Positions 59,315-64,000 of a DNA stretch of 64,000 bases are shown one piece after another (the stretch's first letter is position 1; every line of letters begins with the position of its first letter). Below the pieces are notes generated by a model. That model was not told the DNA's origin, did no database searches, and saw only the letters and a list, made by a program, of their open reading frames with translations. Origin of the DNA: Halichoerus grypus (Eukaryota > Chordata > Mammalia > Carnivora > Phocidae); NCBI RefSeq assembly GCF_964656455.1, contig NC_135721.1, forward strand, positions 85,726,754 through 85,790,753. The letters are read 5' to 3'. A program made the position numbers and the translations under genes.

Positions 59315-59657
59315 TTATGTCCAGGACTAAGACAAGTTGAAAAGGCAATGAGCTAAATCCCTTTATTTGAAAGGAAGGAATTGTGATCCAGTGACAGGAA
59401 GTGGTTTAACAGAGACAATGGTAGTGATACCTTTTACTAACATAAAACATTTCAAAAAGCTTTGATAGACTTTGTCTCAGAAATAGACAAAATGAAGTAG
59501 GGAGTGGAGCTGCTATTATCCTCAACATGAAGATGCTGTGCCCAATACCCACTACCAATCAGAGGCAGAGAGAGAATTTGAACACAAGACCTGCCTTAGC
59601 TATCACCTCCCTCAGTCAATAGATCTGTATCCATTCACCAATTGAAAGATGAGTCTT

Positions 59658-59875
59658 GGGGCCCCTGGGTGGCTCAGTCAGTTAAGCATCTGCCTTCGGC
59701 TCAGGTCATGATCCCAGGGTCCTGGGATGGAGCGCTGCTTTGGGCTCTCTGCTCAGCAGGGAGCCTGTTTCTCCCTCTCCCTCTGCCCCCTCCCCCTGCT
59801 TGTGCTCTATCTCTTGCTCACTCTCTATCTCTATCTCAAATAAATAAAATCTTTTAAAAAATAATAAATAAATAA
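59658..59875 (+). mobile_element. CanSINE, plus strand
   Basis: The head is GGGGCCCCTGGGTGGCTCAG with a standard body and an (AAAT)n tail. A perfect 14-bp target duplication, GAAAGATGAGTCTT, lies at 59644-59657 and 59876-59889. Confidence 0.95.
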
Positions 59876-59889
59876 GAAAGATGAGTCTT

Positions 59890-60839
59890 ATTCAAGCCTC
59901 TATTCATGGCAGCCCTATTTCAGTTATTAAAGAGTGCTAGGTGACTTATGAAAATAAGCATTTAAAATGCTTGTTCGGTGGGCAACATTCTTCCGTTGTG
60001 GAACAATGGATTGGCCAAAATACTTGACTGATTTTTAGTGACAGTGCAGACAGTATCTGTATTTATTTTAGTGACAGTATCAAGACGAGATGTCCAAGTC
60101 CATATGGTATAGCTCCTAGCTCAATCACACTGCAGGATTCAGAGACATGGAGTGACTTTTCCCAAAGTCACACAGCAACCATTTGGAAAATTCTAGCCAA
60201 GCTTTCCTCCTTACACTGCACTACCTTACCTGCATAGGAAGAGAAAAAGGAAAACAGAGGATGCTAAGTGCAAAAAGACCTGTGGTGTCTAATAGAGCAA
60301 TGAAGGAGATGCAGGAAGATGCACATCCCCCTTCTGCAAGAAGAGCATCTTGAAGGAGAAAAAATGGGAATGTCCACAGCACTTTTCAATTCTAATCTAA
60401 AGAAATTGCCTAGGAAAACTCAGGATTTAGAAGCCAAGACTATTGATTTAGTTCTTATATCAACCAGGTTCCTGGGTATGGTCCTTAAATGTCTCAAGCC
60501 TCAGTTTCTACTTCTGTAAAATGGTGATGAAAATAACATCTGCCCTATCTACTTATACTGGATTGTGGTGAGGCTGTGACGTCATCCTAAAAAGAACATC
60601 CTAAAAATGAGCCTGAGGCAGGGCCAGGTGGTAGAAAGGCTGCAGTGAGCTCAGGGATTAAACTCTGATTACAGATGAGCAAGGAAGAAGAGGTGGTGGA
60701 TCCCTACCCACAGCAGAAAGATCTGCACAGAGACCTTTGGTTGAGACAGTAGAGATGGTGCCAGGGTTAGCAAGCCTATGGCCAGAGGACAAGCTCAGGG
60801 CAGAAGGGTCAGGTCTGCCAGAGAGAGGGTTGGGCCCTT
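59890..60839. other. Non-coding DNA with MIR traces
   Basis: Carries a short reverse MIR piece near 60140-60235 (CCAAAGTCACACAGCAACC) and a forward MIR at 60430-60575. No gene was recognised. Confidence 0.6.
60430..60575 (+). repeat. MIR SINE fragment
   Basis: TAAATGTCTCAAGCCTCAG, TTTCTACTTCTGTAAAATGG and GATTGTGGTGAGGCTGTGA follow the MIR order. Confidence 0.7.
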
Positions 60840-60935
60840 ACCCTGCAAGTACAGCTTAAAATGGAGAAGTTCAGATCTTTAGGGTCTTTACCCGGCAAGG
60901 ACAGCTTAAACTGGAGAAGTTCAGGTCTTTAGAAA
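60840..60935. repeat. 50-bp imperfect tandem duplication
   Basis: Two units with period 50 (60840-60889 and 60890-60935) share ACAGCTTAAA, TGGAGAAGTTCAG and TCTTTAG. The second unit ends at the target site of L1-C. Confidence 0.9.
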
Positions 60936-60942
60936 GATCTCT

Positions 60943-62233
60943 TGGAACAAATAATCCTAAAATTTGTATGGAACCAGAAAAGACCCCGAATAGCCAGAGG
61001 AATGTTGAAAAAGAAAAGCAAAGCTGGCGGCATCACAATTCCGGACTTCCAGCTCTATTACAAAGCTGTTATCATCAAGACAGTATGGTACTGGCACAAA
61101 AACAGACACATAGATCAATGGAACAGAATAGAGAGCCCAGAAATGGGCTATGGTCAACTATTCTTTGACAAAGCAGGAAAGAATGTCCAATGGAAAAAAG
61201 ACAGTCTCTTCAACAAATGGTGTTGGGAAAATTGGACAGCCACATGCAGAAGAATGAAAGTGGACCATTCCCTTACACCACACACAAAAACAGACTCAAA
61301 ATGGATGAAAGACCTAAATGTGAGACAGGACTCCATCAAAATCCTAGAAGAGAACACAGGCAGCAACCTCTTTGACCTCAGCCGCAGCAACTTCTTCCTA
61401 GAAACATCGCCAAAGGCGAGGGAAGCAAGGGCAAAAATGAACTATTGGGATTTTAAGATAAAAAGCTTTTGCACAGCAAAGGAGACAGTCAACAAAACCA
61501 AAAGACAACCAACAGAATGGGAGAAGATATTTGCAAATGACATATCAGATAAAGGGCTAGTATCCAAAATCTTTAAAGAACTTCTTAAACTCAACACCCA
61601 AAGAACAAATGATCCAATCAAGAAATGGGCAGAAGACATGAACAGACATTTTTCCAAAGAAGACGTCCAAATGGCCAACAGACACATGAAAAAGTGCTCA
61701 ATATCTCTCAGCGTCAGGGAAATCCAAATCAAAACCTCAATGAGATACCACCTCACACCAGTCAGAACGGTTAAAATTAACAAGTCAGGAAATGACAGAT
61801 GTTGGCGGGGATGCAGAGAAAGGGGAACCCTCCTACGCTGTTGGTGGGAATGCAAGCTGGTGCAGCCACTCTGGAAAACAGTATGGAGCTTCCTCAAAAA
61901 GTTGAAAATAGGGCTACCGTACAACCCAGCAATTGCACTACTGGGTATTTACCCCAAAGATACAAATGTAGTGATCCGAAGGGGTACATGCACCCCAATG
62001 TTTATAGCAGCCATGTCCACAATAACCAAACTATGGGAAGAGCCAAGATGTCCATCGACAGATGAATGGATAAAGAAGAGGTGGTATATATATACAATGG
62101 AATATTATGCAGCCATCAAAAAAAAAAAGAAATCTTGCCATTTGCAACAACGTGGATGGAACTAGAAGGTATTATGTTAAGTGAAATAAGTCAATCAGAG
62201 AAAGACATGTATCATATGATCTCACTGATATGA
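60943..62233 (+). pseudogene. L1-C ORF2 C-terminal fragment
   Basis: About 400 codons of the ORF2 thumb/C-terminal region read without a stop from the 5' truncation point to 62165. Landmarks include [43 protein letters not shown] and MEYYAAIK. A few in-frame codon losses are visible relative to L1-B (near 61145 and 61453). In the C-terminal zinc-knuckle-like motif the His is Arg (CGC at 61836-61838). An A-run near 62120 shifts the frame; the ancestral stop is TGA at 62231-62233. At the site where L1-A and L1-B carry a stop after CRRI, this copy has an open CRRMK. No start codon or promoter, hence inert. Confidence 0.93.
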
Positions 62234-62236
62234 GGA

Positions 62237-62412
62237 TTTTTTTTTTAAGATTTTATTTATTTATTCATGATACACAGAGAGACAGAGAGAGAGAGAGTGA
62301 GGCAGGTTCCCCACAGAGCAGGGAGCCCAACGCGGAACTCGATCCCAGGACCCCGGGATCATGACCTGAACTGAAGGCAGACGCTTAACCAACTGAGCCA
62401 CCAAGGCGCCCA
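62237..62412 (-). mobile_element. CanSINE nested in the L1-C 3' UTR
   Basis: It sits directly after the L1-C ORF2 stop, antisense to the L1. A perfect 11-bp target duplication, TGATATGAGGA, lies at 62226-62236 and 62413-62423. The head complement is TGAGCCACCAAGGCGCCC. Confidence 0.95.
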
Positions 62413-63457
62413 TGATATGAGGAATTCTTAATCTCAGGAAACAAACTGAGGGTTGCTGGAGTGGTGGGGGTGGGAGGGATGGGGTGGTTGGGTGATAGAA
62501 CTTGGGGAGGGTATGTGCTATGGTGAGTGCTGTGAATTCTGTAAGACTGATGAATCACAGACCTGTATCTCTGAAGCAAATAATATATTATGTTAAAAAA
62601 AAAAGAGAGAGAGAAGATAGTAGGAAGGGAAAAATGAAGGGGGGAAATCGGAGGGGGAGACGAACCATGAGAGACTATGGACTCTGAGAAACAAACTGAG
62701 GGTTCTAGAGGGGAGGGGGTGGGAGGATGGGTTAGCCTGGTGATGGGTATTAAAGAGGGCACGTTCTGCATGGAGCACTGGGGTGTTATACACAAACAAT
62801 GAATCATGGAACACTACATCAAGAACTAATGATGTAATGTATGGTGATTAACATAGCATAATAAAATTAAAAAGAAAAAAAAGAAAGATCTCTCAAGCAA
62901 CAATGCCAACAGTGAATCTAAAGAAGCACTAGAGGCAAGGCAATGGTGAGAAGGCTTGACGGGGACTTCTTCTGAGCCACTGCCTGTGGAAACAGAAGGA
63001 GGTTGGCAAAATCGAGAGCAATTAAGGAGTCTAAACGTGCAGGATGTGCTGAGTGATGGAAGCGAATGACTTCCAGCCTTCTCATTAAGAAAATTTGCAG
63101 GATAATGGCCCTTCTACTAAGTTAGAAGAATGGGTTGGATGCGAGGAGAAATTAAGTTGTGGAAGTGCTGGTGTGGGAGTACAACACACCTTTGAAGAGA
63201 ATGGAACTTGGGGTCAAGAACACATGGGTTTCAATCTTGGCCTCAGCACTTTCTGGGCGTGTAGGAAATCATGATGTGAAGCCTGGAACATAAAGGATAT
63301 CACATGAATAAGGCACAGGATGATGATGATGGTGGTGGAGATGGTGGCGGTGGCATCGGTTTAGTGGTAGCATAGTCATCCAGTTAAGCGTTCCAGGAGA
63401 GAGCTCTGAGTAGGTCATACTACATTTAGCATTTAGATAGTGATGCAAATATGGAAA

Positions 63458-63568
63458 AAAATTAAGATTTTTTTAAAGTAATTTCTACACCCAACATGGG
63501 GCTCAAACTTAAAACCTCAGCTTCAAGAGTGGCATGCTCCACCAACTGAGCCAGCCAGGGAGCCCTGA
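63458..63568 (-). mobile_element. Short old-type CanSINE, minus strand
   Basis: A compact tRNA-derived form: complement ACTGAGCCAGCCAGGGAGCC, then AACATGGGGCTCAAACTTAA and a T-rich end, without the CTGCTCAGCGGGGAG body. The target duplication AAATATGGAAA lies at 63447-63457 and 63569-63579 and is perfect. Confidence 0.88.
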
Positions 63569-63714
63569 AAATATGGAAAGGAATTAAATCATCATGTACA
63601 TAGTTAGGAAGGAAAATTGGAGAAGACACAGCAGAAAAGACATTCACTTTGACATAAGGTGGTGGTGGCATAAGACAAGAATCAATTTTTGAGTAAAACA
63701 CCATGAACAGCAGT

Positions 63715-63785
63715 GTCTCACCTCAAGTGTAGCCTCCGTGAGGGCATGGGCTGTGTCATGGTTGTCTTTGTTTTGCCAATTAGCA
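63715..63785 (+). repeat. L2-like LINE 3' end
   Basis: AGCCTCCGTGAGGGCATGGG then CTGTGTCATGGTTGTCTTTG fits the L2 terminus AAGCTCCATGAGGGCAGGGACTTTGTCTG. Confidence 0.5.
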
Positions 63786-64000
63786 TAGGTGCTAAAGAAA
63801 AGTTTTTTGAGGAAATGAACTTGAACACCATATCTTATTTCCTATTGGCCACATTAATGACCTCCACACATCTCCAATATTCTGGTCTCTATACATTGGT
63901 ATCCAGAAAATAGAACTCTTAATTCAGTGATTCTCATACCTTTTCATTACACTTCCTGCCCTAGGACTCATGGAACTCTTCACAGCACAAATGTGGGTAT

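Larger units (their letters stand above)
50716..59643. other. ~8.9-kb stretch without CanSINE or L1 insertions
   Basis: The longest part of the window free of young transposons. It contains MIR/L2 traces, simple repeats and the candidate conserved element listed separately. No exon was recognised; the longest open frames (for example 57241-57618 and 58621-59118, minus) show no known domain. Confidence 0.65.
60943..62881 (+). mobile_element. 5'-truncated young LINE-1 (L1-C)
   Basis: It starts inside ORF2 at TGGAACAAATAATCCTAAAA and runs through the two-unit 3' UTR to an A-rich tail. The target duplication AGAAAGATCTCT is perfect (60931-60942, 62882-62893). About 1.94 kb includes a nested SINE at 62237-62412. 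Confidence 0.95.
62894..64000. other. Non-coding DNA with weak MIR/L2 traces
   Basis: No gene was recognised. It includes a faint MIR (63190-63320), a GAT/GGT-rich strip (63319-63357), the short SINE at 63458 and an L2-like tail at 63715-63785. Confidence 0.55.

Noticed and set aside
63929..64000. A possible start of a hAT (MER5-like) element at CAGTGATTCTCATACC.
   Set aside because: Only one end is in the window and the match weakens after about 16 bases.

Overview
The window is nuclear DNA from a mammal of order Carnivora, most likely a non-canid caniform (bear, seal or mustelid type). This rests on eighteen tRNA-derived CanSINE copies whose head reads GGGGCGCCTGGGTGGCTCAG and whose body reads TGCTCAGCGGGGAGTCTGC, which is not the canid SINEC_Cf form, and on long LINE-1 elements of carnivoran type. 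I found no exon, splice-supported open reading frame or RNA gene belonging to the host. The window is best read as gene desert or a very large intron built of transposon layers.

Layout. 1-8130 is AT-rich, with only ancient MIR/L2 traces. 8136-15200 is a full-length LINE-1 on the minus strand (L1-A), with an intact ORF1 and a broken ORF2. 15215-34116 is a SINE-rich stretch holding ten CanSINEs, several MIRs, a hAT transposon inside a MIR, a probable solo LTR, microsatellites, a duplicated perfect palindrome and a SINE carrying a 69-bp patch copied from 1.56 kb upstream. 34132-41607 is a second full-length LINE-1 on the plus strand (L1-B), with both ORFs broken and two SINEs in its leader. 42085-50052 is one old L1M-type LINE-1 on the minus strand, interrupted by three SINEs, three younger L1 fragments and an MLT1A-like solo LTR. 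50281-59643 is poor in young transposons, holds L2/MIR traces and contains a candidate conserved non-coding element near 56.7-57.2 kb. 60943-62881 is a 5'-truncated young LINE-1 (L1-C) with a SINE in its 3' UTR. The rest is unique DNA with MIR/L2 traces and one short SINE.

How the parts relate. The only protein-coding information belongs to LINE-1. ORF1 makes the RNA-binding trimer protein and ORF2 makes the endonuclease/reverse transcriptase; the same machinery mobilises the CanSINEs, which carry A-tails and 9-19 bp target duplications. L1-A and L1-B share two ORF2 nonsense codons at homologous positions, while L1-A keeps a complete ORF1. This suggests, as inference, that they descend from a source copy already lacking a full ORF2 and were moved in trans. 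The most unusual local structures are the templated patch inside the SINE at 25904-26198 and the duplicated palindrome at 17847-17966.
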